Positions 43,246 through 53,719 of a DNA stretch of 64,000 nucleotides are shown in pieces. How positions within the stretch are numbered: the first letter of the stretch is position 1; each line of letters starts with the position of its first letter. The translations under genes were made by a program, and so were the position numbers. The stretch spans positions 1,236,356 through 1,300,355 of the forward strand of contig NZ_LN648875.1 in assembly GCF_000826185.2 (NCBI RefSeq). Reading direction: 5' to 3'. The stretch comes from Microbacterium gorillae (GTDB taxonomy: Bacteria; Actinomycetota; Actinomycetes; Actinomycetales; Microbacteriaceae). The notes beneath the pieces were generated by a model. The model saw only the letters and a list, made by a program, of their open reading frames with translations, was not told the origin of the DNA and ran no database searches.

Positions 43246-46187
43246 GACGCGCTCACCCCCTGACGGGTGAGCTCGTGCGTCTGTCGGTCGACCTCGGCGC
43301 CGAGGCTGCGCAGCACGTCCAGCACCAGTCCGATCACGACGAGGTAGACCCCGATGTCGAAGATCGTCGAGGTCGCGAACTCCACGTGACCGATGACCGG
43401 GATCTCGGCCTCCCAGAAGGTGCTGGTCAGGGGGCTCTGGCCGAAGAACAGGGGGACGACCGCGGTGCCGACGGCGATCAGCATGCCTGAGCCGAGCAGG
43501 CGCCCGGCGTCGGTGGGTGCCGCCGCGCCGAGCTCGTACGGGCCGCCGGCGATGTACCGCATCACCAGCGCCATGCCGGCGACCAGGCCGCCGGCGAACC
43601 CACCACCGGGCATGTTGTGCCCGGCGAACAGCAGGAAGATCGACACGACGATGATCGTGTGGAACAGGATCCGCACGATCACCTCGAGCATCATCGACCG
43701 CGAGCGCGGGTCGAGCGTGCCGCCGCCGACCAGCCACGCCCGGGGACCGGCCGTCTCGCCCGGACGGACGATGGAGATCGAGCCGGTGTCCGTCTCCTGC
43801 ATCGGACGCAGACGCGCCCGACGTGAGGGAGCCTTGGGCACCGCCCGCAGGCGCGAGAGGAGGTCCGTGCGGTCGGTGACGAACACCAGGGACGCGACGC
43901 CGGTGGCGGCGAGGACGAGGACGGACAGTTCGCCCATCGTGTCCCAGCCGCGAAGATCGACGAGCGCGACGTTGACGACGTTCTTGCCGTGGCCGATCTC
44001 GTACGCGAGGCGGGCGAAGTCGTCCGACACCGGACGGAACTGCCGCGCGTCGGTGGCGACGATCGCGATCGCCGCGAGCGTGAGACCGACCGCCGCGCCG
44101 ATGACCGCCCGCGGCACCCGCCAGACGCTGGCGTGCCGGTCGCCCATCCGGGCCGGGATCCGGCGCAGGACGAGGGAGAAGGCCACCAGGGTGACCGTCT
44201 CGACGAGCACCTGGGTCAGCGCGAGGTCCGGCGCCCCCATGGTCGCGAACAGCACGACCATGCCGAGACCCGTGACCGAGACGAGCACGACGCCGGAGTA
44301 GCGCTTGCGCGCTCGCACGGCGATGAGTCCGGCGATGATCATGATCGGCGCGACCACGATCTGCACCGGCGAATGCCAGGCGGACAGGTCACCGCGCCAC
44401 GACGGCGACGCGAGCAGCGCAGGCACTTCGGCGGCGACGAAGACGATGAAGATGGTGCCGACGTAGATCGGCAGCGAACCGCGTTGGAACACCGTGGTGA
44501 CCAGCACCGACGCCCGGTCGATGCCGTGCTGCACCGCCGTGTACGCGTCGTTCGCGGTGAAGGGCAGGACCCGGCCGGCGCGGTCCCAGCCCGTGCGCCG
44601 AGTGAGCCAGAACAGCCCGAGGCCGAGCACGATCGCGCCCGCGGAGATGAACAGCGCGGGCTCCAAGCCGTGCCACAGCGCCAGGTGCGCGGCGTGCTCG
44701 GGGGCGGCGACCCCGGCGGACGCGGCCGGCGCGGTGCGGGCGTACTGCTGCAGCACATGATCGATCGGTGTCGCGCACAGGCCCGCGATCAGGGAGAGCG
44801 CGGAAAGGACGACGGGTGCGAACAGGAAGCCGATCGGCGGGTCCGGCCACGGCGTCGGTGGGATCGTCACACCGGCCGCGTCGCGCTTGGTGAAGAACGC
44901 ACCCCAGAGGAACCGGGCGCCGTACGCCGCGGTGACGATCGACCCGAGGGACACACCGAGCAGCGCGACCCAGCCCCAGCCGGATCCGCCCTCCGCCTCG
45001 TACAGGAACGCACCGAGCATGCCTTCCTTGCCGACGAAACCGATCGTCGGTGGCAGACCGACCATGCAGGCGACCGCGATGAAGGAGGACACCGCCAGCA
45101 CGGGGGCCTGACGACCGAGGCCGCTGAGTTCGGTGACGTCTCGGGTACCGAGTTGGCGGTCGATGATGCCGACGACGAGGAAGAGGGCCGATTTGAACAG
45201 GGCGTGGCCGAGCAGGAGCGCGAGTCCGGCCAGCAGCGCGTCCCGCGTACCGAACCCGAGCACCACGGAGAGCATGCCGAGCTGGCTGACCGTGCCGAAC
45301 GCCAGGATGCGCTTGAGGTCGGTCTCGCGCAACGACTGGATGCCGCCGAGCAGCATCGTCAGCACCCCCAGCGTGATGATCGTCGGGCGCCACACCGGAT
45401 CGTCGGCGAACGTCGGTGCGAAGCGTGCCAGCAGATAGATGCCGGCCTTGACCATCGCCGCGGCATGGAGGTAGGCGCTCACCGGCGTCGGCGCGGCCAT
45501 CGCGCCCGGAAGCCAGAAGTGGAACGGGAAGATCGCGGACTTGCTCAGCACGCCGACGAGGATCAGCACGAGCGCGATCGATGTGGGCGTCCCGTGCGGT
45601 GGGTTCGCGAGCATGTCGCTCATCACCGTGGTCCCGGACTGGATGATCAGCATCACGATGCCGATGAACATGACCAGCCCGCCGAGCGTGGTCACCAGCA
45701 GCGCCTGAAGCGCCGCACGACGGCTCGCGGAACGGTTGTGGTAGTACCCGATCAGCAAGTAGGACAGGATGCTCGTGATCTCCCAGAACATCACGAGCAC
45801 GACGAGGTCGTCGGTCAGCACGAGGCCGTACATGGCCCCGGCGAACGCCAGCAGGACGGACGCGAACAGCGCCAGGCCCTCGGTCTTGCCCTCGAAGTAC
45901 CAGGCGCAGTAGATCAGCACGAGGGCTCCGACGCCGGAGACCACGAGCGTCATCAACCAGCCCAGCACGTCCATGCGCATGGACAGCGAGATCTCCAGCG
46001 CCGGGATCCAGTGGTAGATCTCGGTGACCTCGCCGCCGGCGAAGACGACGCCGGACTGCAGGATCGCGTGGACCAGCGCGGCGATCGGCAGCAGCGCCGC
46101 CACGATGAAGGCCTTCGCTCCGATCCGCCGAACCAGCAGGGGCAGGGCGCACGGGACCACCATGAAGGCGGCGAGGAGAATCAGCAT
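43242..46187 (-). CDS. mnhA: Na+/H+ antiporter subunit A/B fusion
   Basis: A 981-residue MrpA with MrpB fused at its C-terminus, as usual in actinobacteria. Residues 1 to about 770 form the ND5-like antiporter subunit, with LVMFWEITSILSYLLIGYYHNR (key Glu), KSAIFPFHFWLPGAMAAPTPVSAYLHAAAMVKAGIYLLAR and GLPPTIGFVGKEGML. From about residue 800 the MrpB part starts (SMMLEVIVRILFHTIIVVSIFLLFAGHNMPGGGFAGGLVAGMALVMRY). It is the first gene of the mnhA-C-D-E-F-G operon. The complex acts in pH and sodium homeostasis at the plasma membrane. Confidence 0.96.
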   Translation of the reverse strand: MLILLAAFMVVPCALPLLVRRIGAKAFIVAALLPIAALVHAILQSGVVFAGGEVTEIYHWIPALEISLSMRMDVLGWLMTLVVSGVGALVLIYCAWYFEGKTEGLALFASVLLAFAGAMYGLVLTDDLVVLVMFWEITSILSYLLIGYYHNRSASRRAALQALLVTTLGGLVMFIGIVMLIIQSGTTVMSDMLANPPHGTPTSIALVLILVGVLSKSAIFPFHFWLPGAMAAPTPVSAYLHAAAMVKAGIYLLARFAPTFADDPVWRPTIITLGVLTMLLGGIQSLRETDLKRILAFGTVSQLGMLSVVLGFGTRDALLAGLALLLGHALFKSALFLVVGIIDRQLGTRDVTELSGLGRQAPVLAVSSFIAVACMVGLPPTIGFVGKEGMLGAFLYEAEGGSGWGWVALLGVSLGSIVTAAYGARFLWGAFFTKRDAAGVTIPPTPWPDPPIGFLFAPVVLSALSLIAGLCATPIDHVLQQYARTAPAASAGVAAPEHAAHLALWHGLEPALFISAGAIVLGLGLFWLTRRTGWDRAGRVLPFTANDAYTAVQHGIDRASVLVTTVFQRGSLPIYVGTIFIVFVAAEVPALLASPSWRGDLSAWHSPVQIVVAPIMIIAGLIAVRARKRYSGVVLVSVTGLGMVVLFATMGAPDLALTQVLVETVTLVAFSLVLRRIPARMGDRHASVWRVPRAVIGAAVGLTLAAIAIVATDARQFRPVSDDFARLAYEIGHGKNVVNVALVDLRGWDTMGELSVLVLAATGVASLVFVTDRTDLLSRLRAVPKAPSRRARLRPMQETDTGSISIVRPGETAGPRAWLVGGGTLDPRSRSMMLEVIVRILFHTIIVVSIFLLFAGHNMPGGGFAGGLVAGMALVMRYIAGGPYELGAAAPTDAGRLLGSGMLIAVGTAVVPLFFGQSPLTSTFWEAEIPVIGHVEFATSTIFDIGVYLVVIGLVLDVLRSLGAEVDRQTHELTRQGVSAS

Positions 46188-46247
46188 GCGGGCCCCTTGC
46201 TCGTCGGCGTGCGGGATGCACGATCCGGGCGGGCGGTGGTCCTGTCC

Positions 46248-46253
46248 ATTCTA
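46248..46253 (-). promoter_or_regulatory. -10 box of the mrp operon
   Basis: TAGAAT on the minus strand, giving a leader of about 55 nt before the mnhA start. Confidence 0.4.
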
Positions 46254-46310
46254 CGGGTTCGGGGTGGTCCGGCCCGAGGATGAGTCCGCCGGACCCCCAG
46301 GCACGTCCGT

Positions 46311-46316
46311 TAGGCT
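46311..46316 (+). promoter_or_regulatory. -10 box of the MoxR operon
   Basis: TAGGCT, divergent from the mrp promoter about 60 bp away. The leader of about 57 nt ends with GAGGCGAGGG before ATG 46380. Confidence 0.4.
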
Positions 46317-46379
46317 TCTGCCCCACGGGGGACGGTGTTCGACGAGCACCCCGGATCTCCGTGTCGAGAGAGGCGAGGG

Positions 46380-47375
<996 letters not shown>

Positions 47376-47388
47376 CGGAGCCGCCGCC

Positions 47389-48276
47389 ATGCCCAGCCTG
47401 ATCACGCAGGTGAGGAGCAAGCTCTTCATCACCTCGTCGCGCGCGTCGATGCACCCGCTCGACGGCGCGTATCGGTCGCTGCTGCGCGGTCGGAGCATGG
47501 ACTTCGAAGACCTCCGCCCGTATGAGGTCGGCGATCAGGTGCGAGACATCGACTGGCGGGCGTCGGCGCGCCTCGGCGAGATGCTGGTCAAACGCACGCG
47601 CGCCACGCGCCTGCACACCGTGATGTTCGTGGTCGACACCGGACGAACCATGGCCGCTCTCGCCGAGGATGAGGCCTCGAAGGCGCAGACCGCGATCATG
47701 GCGGCCGGCGCGCTGGGCTACCTCACCGTCATGCACGGGGACGAGGTCGCGCTCGTGTACGGCGATGCGGACGGGGTTCGGCGCACGCCCGGAGGCCGGA
47801 GTGAGGGCGCCCTGGAGCACCAGCTCCGGACGATCGAGAAGGCCACGGCGAGCGCGACGGCGCCCGGGTCGATCGACGCGCTGCTGGCGTACGTGGCCCG
47901 CTCCGTGTCTCGCCGGGTCATTCTCGTGGTGATCGCGGACGAGGCTCCCCTGACGGCGGAGACCGAGCGCCTCGTGCGGCGCCTGCGGATGCAGCACGAC
48001 ATGGTCTGGCTCACCGTGGCGGACGCGGATCCGGTGCTGGCCCAGCGCGGCCGCGCCCATCGCAGCGATGTCGTCTCCGGCTGGGAGGTGCCCGACTTCG
48101 TGCACGGGGACGCCGCCGTGCGGGAGGAGCTGGCCGCCGAGCGGGCGCGCATCGCGGACGCGCGGGACGGACTCCTGGACCGCTGGGCGATCAGCCGTGC
48201 GACCCTGCACGATCAGGACGGTGCGGTCAGCGAGCTGCTGCACATGCTGGATCGGAGGGCGCGTGTCGGGGCCTGA
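47389..48276 (+). CDS. DUF58 domain protein
   Basis: A 295-residue protein of the MoxR-associated DUF58 family. GAYRSLLRGRSMDFEDLRPYEVGDQVRDIDWRASARLGEMLVKRTRATR is the defining block (residues about 26-75), and VMFVVDTGRTMAA a VWA-like strand with a degenerate metal motif. It starts 13 bp after moxR, and the next gene starts inside its 3' end (14-bp overlap). No transmembrane segment is evident. Confidence 0.93.
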   Translation: MPSLITQVRSKLFITSSRASMHPLDGAYRSLLRGRSMDFEDLRPYEVGDQVRDIDWRASARLGEMLVKRTRATRLHTVMFVVDTGRTMAALAEDEASKAQTAIMAAGALGYLTVMHGDEVALVYGDADGVRRTPGGRSEGALEHQLRTIEKATASATAPGSIDALLAYVARSVSRRVILVVIADEAPLTAETERLVRRLRMQHDMVWLTVADADPVLAQRGRAHRSDVVSGWEVPDFVHGDAAVREELAAERARIADARDGLLDRWAISRATLHDQDGAVSELLHMLDRRARVGA

Positions 48277-48751
48277 CGAGCTGTATCCCCCGGCGCAGTA
48301 CGGTGCGGGCTGGCTGGCGGTGGCGTTCACGATCATCCTCGTGGTGATCGTCGCCTGGCTGGTGATCGCCCTGCTCACCCGGCCGCTGCGACGGCTGGAG
48401 TCCTTCGACGACCCGGAGGTTCCTCTCGCACCCGGTGACGTGATCATCCGGATGCGCGCGGAGTATCTCGCCCAGATCGATGCGGTCGAGCGCGCCTGGC
48501 ACGCCGGCGGGATGACCGCGCACGACGCGAACCTGGAACTGTCCCGACTCACGCGCGGCTACGTGAACGAGTACAGCGGGCTGGAGGCCCCGGTGCTCGC
48601 ACTGGACGATCTCGTCCGCTTGGGCGTGCATCCCGCGCTGATCGACGCCGTGCAGCGTCACTACTACCCCAGCGTGTTCCGACGGGGACCGGCCGTCGAT
48701 CCGGTCGCCGGTGCGGCCGCAGCCCGACAGGTGGTGAACGCGTGGCACTAG
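48263..48751 (+). CDS. single-span membrane protein of the MoxR operon
   Basis: A 162-residue protein with one transmembrane helix (about 17-43, LAVAFTIILVVIVAWLVIALL) near its N-terminus and a cytoplasmic helical domain (MRAEYLAQIDAVERAWHAGGMTAHDANLELSRLTRGYVNEYSGLEAPVLALDDL). Position between DUF58 and VWA genes and general make-up recall DUF4381 proteins of Bat operons, but I cannot assign the family firmly. GTG 48263 has GGAGGG upstream and overlaps the DUF58 gene by 14 bp; the stop overlaps the next GTG by 10 bp. Confidence 0.8.
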   Translation: MSGPDELYPPAQYGAGWLAVAFTIILVVIVAWLVIALLTRPLRRLESFDDPEVPLAPGDVIIRMRAEYLAQIDAVERAWHAGGMTAHDANLELSRLTRGYVNEYSGLEAPVLALDDLVRLGVHPALIDAVQRHYYPSVFRRGPAVDPVAGAAAARQVVNAWH

Positions 48752-49725
48752 CGAACGGGTGGCTGTTCTTCGTCGCGGCGGCGGTGCTCGTCCTCGCCGT
48801 GGTGATCGGCCTGCTCCTGGGCCGGCGGCGTCGCCCGGGCACCGCCGACGCCGGGGCACCGCTCGCACGCGCCGAACGCGTGCGAGCCCTGCCGAGCTTC
48901 GCCCACGCGATCCGCGCCCGACGGATCGCCCTGTCCGGCGTGCTCGCCATCGGCGCGGTCGCCGTCCTGGTCGGTGGCGTGGCGGCGGCGCGGCCGATGA
49001 CCTCGCAGACGATCCAGCCGGTGTCCTCCAGCCGGGACATCATGCTGTGCCTGGACGTCTCCGGATCCATGACGGACGTGGACACCGAGGTCATCGACGT
49101 CTTCACCGAGCTCCTCGCCGGCTTCCACGGCGAGCGGATCGGTCTGACGATCTTCAACGGTTCGCCGGTGCAGGTCTTCCCCCTCACCGACGACTACGCC
49201 TTCGTCAAGGAGCGTCTCGCGGACATCAAGAAGTCCTTCGACTACACCGATTCGATCCCGGAGCACTGGGCGGGCACGCTGAACGGCAACGGTGCCTCCC
49301 TCGTCGGTGACGGCCTGGCCGCGTGCGCCATGCGCTTCGATCACCTGGACACGAAGCGATCCCGAACGATCGTGCTCGCCACGGACAACGAACTCAACGG
49401 CTCACCGATCCTGACGCTGCCGGAGGCGGCGCAGTACGCGGCGAGCAAGAAGGTCCGGGTGTTCGCGATCGACCCCGTCGCCGGGATGGACGCGGCCCTG
49501 ACGAATGAACTGGCGCAGGCCGCCGAGTCCACCGGCGGCCGCATGTACGAATTGCGCGACAGCACCTCCGTCTCGGACATCATCACCGAGGTGCAGAAGG
49601 AGCAGGCCACCCAGCTGAAGGGCCAGGTGCGCGTCGTGTGGTCCGACGCGCCCGACCTGATCCTGCTCCTGCTCGCGGCCGGCGTGGTCGCGTTCGTCGC
49701 GCTGATGTGGCGGGTGAGGCTGTGA
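48742..49725 (+). CDS. VWA domain protein, BatA-like
   Basis: A 327-residue membrane protein with transmembrane helices at about 7-27, 55-75 and 305-325 around a VWA domain. The MIDAS is canonical: MLCLDVSGSMTDVD (DxSxS), with a later Thr/Asp in LATDNELNGSP. Such proteins bind ligands through a divalent metal and are matured by MoxR ATPases. GTG 48742 overlaps the preceding gene by 10 bp, and the stop overlaps the following gene by 4 bp. Confidence 0.92.
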   Translation: MALANGWLFFVAAAVLVLAVVIGLLLGRRRRPGTADAGAPLARAERVRALPSFAHAIRARRIALSGVLAIGAVAVLVGGVAAARPMTSQTIQPVSSSRDIMLCLDVSGSMTDVDTEVIDVFTELLAGFHGERIGLTIFNGSPVQVFPLTDDYAFVKERLADIKKSFDYTDSIPEHWAGTLNGNGASLVGDGLAACAMRFDHLDTKRSRTIVLATDNELNGSPILTLPEAAQYAASKKVRVFAIDPVAGMDAALTNELAQAAESTGGRMYELRDSTSVSDIITEVQKEQATQLKGQVRVVWSDAPDLILLLLAAGVVAFVALMWRVRL

Positions 49726-50726
49726 TCTTCACCCCCGTCCTGCACCCGCTGCTGCTGGTCCCGTTGGCCGTCCTGGTCATCGGCGCCGCCGTGTGGGCGC
49801 TGGTGCGCGCCCGCGGGACGGATCGCGCGCTGTGGGCCGGACGCGTCGCGCTGGTCGTGCTCTGCGTGCTCGCCCTGCTGCGACCCGGCCTTCCCGGCGG
49901 CACCACCCAGACGCTCGCGACCGACACCGACATCGTGCTGATGGTGGACACCACCGCCAGCTCCGTGGCCGAGGACTGGGACGGCGAACACCCGCGGCTG
50001 GACGGCATTCGTGCGGACGTGCAGAAGATCATCGACCACTACCCGGGAGCCCGCTTCGCCCTGATCACCTTCGACGCGTCGCCACAACTGCGCCTGCCGC
50101 TGACGACGGACACCAACGCCGTGATCAGCTCGATGGACGTCCTGCGTCCGGAGGTCACGGATTCCTCGCGCGGCAGCTCGATCGGCATCGCCGCGAACCT
50201 GCTCACCGAGACGCTGAAGAACGCGGCTTCGTCCTCGCACGATCGGTCGCGGATGGTGTTCTACCTCGGCGACGGCGAGCAGACGGTCTCCTCCTCACCG
50301 GAGTCCTTCGCGTCATCGAAGACGTTCGTCGACGGCGGAGCGGTGCTGGGCTACGGAACCGCGGCGGGAGGACGAATGCGGATGACCACGAGCTGGGCGC
50401 AGTCCGACCCGAACCCCGGCTACATCACCTACGAGGGCAAGGACGCCCGCTCCGTCATCGATGAGAAGAACCTCGGCACCATCGCCGAGCAGCTCGGCGT
50501 CGAATACGAGCACCGGACCGCGGATGCGGCACTGTCCCTGCCCCGGCCGCCGACCACCACGGTGAGCTACTCCGCGGCCGGGGAGACCGGTTCCGTGATC
50601 GAGCTGTACTGGATTCCGGTGCTCGCGATCATCCTGCTGCTGGCGTTCGAGGTGGCCCGCGCGACCATGCTCGTCACTCGGATGCGCGGCCTCACCGCCA
50701 CTCGAGGACCCGGGGGTGACGCATGA
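49722..50726 (+). CDS. VWA domain protein, BatB-like, variant MIDAS
   Basis: A 334-residue second VWA protein of the operon. Two helices lie near the N-terminus (about 5-27 and 37-55) and one near the C-terminus (about 295-318). The metal motif is VLMVDTTASSVAEDWD, a DxTxS form in place of DxSxS; it may still bind metal. SRMVFYLGDGEQTVSS matches the later Asp-containing strand of the fold. GTG 49722 overlaps the upstream VWA gene by 4 bp. Confidence 0.9.
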   Translation: MIFTPVLHPLLLVPLAVLVIGAAVWALVRARGTDRALWAGRVALVVLCVLALLRPGLPGGTTQTLATDTDIVLMVDTTASSVAEDWDGEHPRLDGIRADVQKIIDHYPGARFALITFDASPQLRLPLTTDTNAVISSMDVLRPEVTDSSRGSSIGIAANLLTETLKNAASSSHDRSRMVFYLGDGEQTVSSSPESFASSKTFVDGGAVLGYGTAAGGRMRMTTSWAQSDPNPGYITYEGKDARSVIDEKNLGTIAEQLGVEYEHRTADAALSLPRPPTTTVSYSAAGETGSVIELYWIPVLAIILLLAFEVARATMLVTRMRGLTATRGPGGDA

Positions 50727-51508
50727 CCGACCGGACCGAGACCCGCGCCGATGACCGCACTGCGGCGGCCGCCGATGAACTTCTGCGCATCAACCGCGGG
50801 CGGCGTCGGATCCGGCGCTGGACGGCGATCGCCGCGATCCCGTTGCTCGTGATCGCAGCGCTGCTGGCCACCAAGATCGTCAGCATGTACGTCTTCGCGC
50901 ACGGTTCGATCACGTCATACCTCGCCGGGGACGGTGAGGGAACCACGCGGGCGGCGGGCGGCCAGCGTCCCCTGAACATCTTCGAGCCGTACAAGGCACC
51001 GTTCAACGCCGGCGACGGCCTGGCGCTCTCGGACAAGCTGCCCGAGTCCCGCGCTGAGTTCGAGGAGGCGCTCCGTCTCGCCACCGGCGTCGAGGTGTGC
51101 CCGGTGCGGATCAATCTCGCGCTCATCATGGAGCGCCAGGGGGACGCACTGCGCCAGGGTGGCGATCCGGCCGCGGCGCAGCCGTACTACCAGGAGGCGC
51201 TCACCGTGCTCGCGGACATGCCCGAGGAGTGCTCGAGCAAGTCGGCGCAGCAGAACTCCTCCGACCCGAACCGCGACATGGGCGATTCGGCGGATCAGGC
51301 CCGCAAACGGGTGCAGGAGAAGTCGCAGTCCGATTCGAAGGGCACGGGCGAGAAGACCGAGCAGCCGACTCCGTCCCCGTCGGAGAGTTCCGGCCCGTCG
51401 CAGAAGCAGCTGGATGAGTTGGACCATCAGCTCGAGGAGGGCCAGCAGGAGCGAGACGAGCGCAATGAGGGCGATGGCGGCGAGCCGCGGACGGACAAGC
51501 CATGGTGA
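50723..51508 (+). CDS. membrane-anchored TPR-like protein of the MoxR operon
   Basis: A 261-residue protein. A cytoplasmic N-terminus is followed by one transmembrane helix (about 35-57), then an extracytoplasmic region with TPR-like helices (RAEFEEALRLATGVEVCPVRINLALIMERQGDALRQGGDPAAAQPYYQEALTVL) and a charged Ser/Pro/Glu-rich coiled-coil tail ending QLEEGQQERDERNEGDG. This is the position where BatC-type TPR proteins occur in Bat operons; similarity is only in general design. ATG overlaps the VWA gene by 4 bp. Confidence 0.8.
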   Translation: MTDRTETRADDRTAAAADELLRINRGRRRIRRWTAIAAIPLLVIAALLATKIVSMYVFAHGSITSYLAGDGEGTTRAAGGQRPLNIFEPYKAPFNAGDGLALSDKLPESRAEFEEALRLATGVEVCPVRINLALIMERQGDALRQGGDPAAAQPYYQEALTVLADMPEECSSKSAQQNSSDPNRDMGDSADQARKRVQEKSQSDSKGTGEKTEQPTPSPSESSGPSQKQLDELDHQLEEGQQERDERNEGDGGEPRTDKPW

Positions 51509-52608
51509 ACGTCGATCGAGCCCACGGCAGCGGCCGCTACGTCTCCGGCACGGAGGGCGCTCCACCGCTGCCGCCACCCGGTGGCTACCGGGGCGCACGA
51601 CGCAGCTCCGGGCCCGTGCTGCCCAGCGGCGCTCCGGCGCCGGCCGCCGTGGCCGAGGACGCGAGTGCGCCCCGCTCCCGGTCGTGGCTGGGCTGGACCG
51701 CGCTGATCATCACCGCGGTGTTCGCCCTGGTCCTGCTCGGCTTCCTCGCGGTCGGTGGCGGGGAGGCGTTCTTCACGGTGGACATGCTCGCCGTGCAGCT
51801 GCTCGTGTTGGGCCTGGTCGTTGCGGCGCTGCTGGTGCGACGATCGCGAGCCGTGGGCGCGATCGCGCTGGCGGTGGCGCTGGTGTTCAATGTCGGCACG
51901 GTGGGTGCGATCGGCGCGGTCCGCGTCGCTCAGACCGGGGCGTATCCGGACACCAAGACCGATGAGCAGCGTCACATGCTGGCCTACCCCGGCATCAAGG
52001 GCATGAGTGAGAGCGCCATTCTCGCCCGCCCGACGCTGGAGGAGCTGCGCGCAGAGGGAAAGTCGCTGCTGGCGGAGGTCCGCACCGAGCTGAGTGCGAA
52101 ATTCGGGTTCACGTGGGCGGCCCCGGTCCCGGAGGCCCTCACGCCGACGCGGAACGGATACGGCGGCGAATCGATGCTCTCGGACATGAGATCAGAGACG
52201 TGGACGACGAACGAGCCGATCCACGACCTGGCGCAGAAGCACGCGGTCATGGCGGCGATCCAGGACATCCTGGCGCGCCGCGGCCTGTCGCAGCTGTACC
52301 CGCTGAACGATCCGCAGCAGTCGAGCCTCGATCGGAGTCTGCTGCAGAAGCTCTTCGGCGATACGGACCCCGACCGACAGGCGCAGTGGGAGTGGTACGC
52401 GTACGACTACGAGGTGGACGGCGACTTCTACGCGGATCTGTACGACCTCAGTCGGGACAGCACCGGGAAGTTCACCGCCAGTCGTGATGCCGCCCACCAG
52501 CGCACGGGCGAGCCGGCCGAAGGACTGCAGCTGGTGCTGCTGACCGGCCCGGCGCTGAAAGAGGCCGACGTGGACAAGTTCACCGACCGTATGAAGGACT
52601 ATCCCTGA
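51502..52608 (+). CDS. hypothetical membrane protein, last gene of the MoxR operon
   Basis: A 368-residue protein not recognised by family. A proline-rich cytoplasmic N-terminus of about 60 residues is followed by three transmembrane helices (about 65-85, 92-112 and 117-137) and a large soluble C-terminal domain with YPGIKGMSESAILARPTLEELRAEGKSLLAEVRTELSAKFGFTW and WYAYDYEVDGDFYADLYDLSRDSTGKFTASRDAAHQRTGEPAEGLQLVLL. The last part might be a compact alpha/beta domain. ATG 51502 overlaps the previous gene by 7 bp, so the gene is part of the same operon. Confidence 0.8.
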   Translation: MVNVDRAHGSGRYVSGTEGAPPLPPPGGYRGARRSSGPVLPSGAPAPAAVAEDASAPRSRSWLGWTALIITAVFALVLLGFLAVGGGEAFFTVDMLAVQLLVLGLVVAALLVRRSRAVGAIALAVALVFNVGTVGAIGAVRVAQTGAYPDTKTDEQRHMLAYPGIKGMSESAILARPTLEELRAEGKSLLAEVRTELSAKFGFTWAAPVPEALTPTRNGYGGESMLSDMRSETWTTNEPIHDLAQKHAVMAAIQDILARRGLSQLYPLNDPQQSSLDRSLLQKLFGDTDPDRQAQWEWYAYDYEVDGDFYADLYDLSRDSTGKFTASRDAAHQRTGEPAEGLQLVLLTGPALKEADVDKFTDRMKDYP

Positions 52609-52626
52609 ACCGGTCCGGCCGGCGTC

Positions 52627-53670
52627 TCAGGCGGGGACGGGACCCGTGGTGTCGCCGGGCACGAAGGTGCACGTGAAGCGGTAGGACGCCGCGCTCTCGC
52701 CACCCAATTGCGCGAGCAGGGCGGCACCGGCGGCGCGCCCCTTGTCGAAGGCGGGCTGCGCCATCGTCGTGAGGTGGTACGGCGCGATGCCGTCGACGGT
52801 CACGCCGTCGAAGCCGGTGATCGACAGGTCCTCGGGCACGCGCATTCCGACTTCCAGCGCCGCGCGCAGCACACCCGCGGCCAGCAGGTCACTCTGCGCC
52901 AGGACTGCGGTGGGGCGATTCGGGCCGGACAGGAGCAGTCGACCGGCGGCCATGCCCTCGTCGACCGAGCTGCGGCGGGTGGTGACGACGCGAGCGTCCG
53001 GGTAGACCTCAGCGGCGCCCTCCAAACGCTCCCGGGTGACATCCACCGCGGCGGTGACCGTGCTCGCGACGCCGGCCTCAGCGACCACGGTGCGTCGATC
53101 CAACGGCAGCGCGACGATCGCGACGTCGCGGTGGCCGAGCGATCGGAGGTGGCTGGCCAGCTGACGCTGGGCGTCAGCGGAGTCGATGGTGATCTGCGGC
53201 ACGTCGGCTCCGGCGTCGCCCTCGATGGCGACCATCGGGACCTCGCGAGCCCGCATCGCATCCAGGGACTCGGCCATGCCCGGGTCACAGCCGAACAGCG
53301 CCACGGCGTCCACCGGCGCGCCGGTCAGCCCCGGGCCGGCGGTGGGGTCGTCCCGCAGCAGCAGGATGGCTGAGCCGGACGCGGCGATCGCGTCGGCGAG
53401 CCCGTCCAGGGTCGCGGTCAGAATCGGGTCGAGGAACGCGGAGCGGAGGTCATCGCCACCGACGACGACCCCGACGATGCCGCTGCGACCGCGGCGCAGC
53501 GACGCGGCGCGCGGGTCCGGCCCGGCGTATCCGAGTTCCGTTGCCGCCGCCAGGACGCGCTCTCGCGTTGCGTCGGCGACCGCGACGGTTCCGCTGTAGA
53601 CCACCGAGGCGGTCGACGGGGAGACGCCCGCGCGCTTGGCGACGTCGGCGAGTGTCGGTCGACGAGTCAT
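52627..53670 (-). CDS. LacI family transcriptional regulator
   Basis: A 347-residue LacI/GalR regulator. The DNA-binding headpiece is RPTLADVAKRAGVSPSTASVVYSGTVAVADATRERVLAAATELGY (residues 3-47), followed by the periplasmic-binding-protein-like sugar domain (GIVGVVVGGDD, LAQSDLLAAGVLRAALEVGMRVPEDLSITGFDG). GAGGA lies before the ATG. It is divergent from an MFS gene with a 14-bp palindrome between them, so it probably represses that gene and itself until a sugar or related ligand binds. Confidence 0.93.
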   Translation of the reverse strand: MTRRPTLADVAKRAGVSPSTASVVYSGTVAVADATRERVLAAATELGYAGPDPRAASLRRGRSGIVGVVVGGDDLRSAFLDPILTATLDGLADAIAASGSAILLLRDDPTAGPGLTGAPVDAVALFGCDPGMAESLDAMRAREVPMVAIEGDAGADVPQITIDSADAQRQLASHLRSLGHRDVAIVALPLDRRTVVAEAGVASTVTAAVDVTRERLEGAAEVYPDARVVTTRRSSVDEGMAAGRLLLSGPNRPTAVLAQSDLLAAGVLRAALEVGMRVPEDLSITGFDGVTVDGIAPYHLTTMAQPAFDKGRAAGAALLAQLGGESAASYRFTCTFVPGDTTGPVPA

Positions 53671-53691
53671 GTTCCTCCTCGCGTCAGTATA

Positions 53692-53705
53692 TCGAATCGA
53701 TTCGA
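53692..53705. promoter_or_regulatory. LacI-type operator
   Basis: TCGAATCGATTCGA is a perfect 14-bp palindrome just upstream of the -10 box of the MFS gene at 53720 and 21 bp from the lacI-type start. A bound repressor would cover both promoters. Confidence 0.7.
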
Positions 53706-53706
53706 G

Positions 53707-53712
53707 TAGACT
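53707..53712 (+). promoter_or_regulatory. -10 box of the MFS gene at 53720
   Basis: TAGACT directly behind the operator, ending 7 nt before the ATG. Confidence 0.55.
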
Positions 53713-53719
53713 CCCTCAC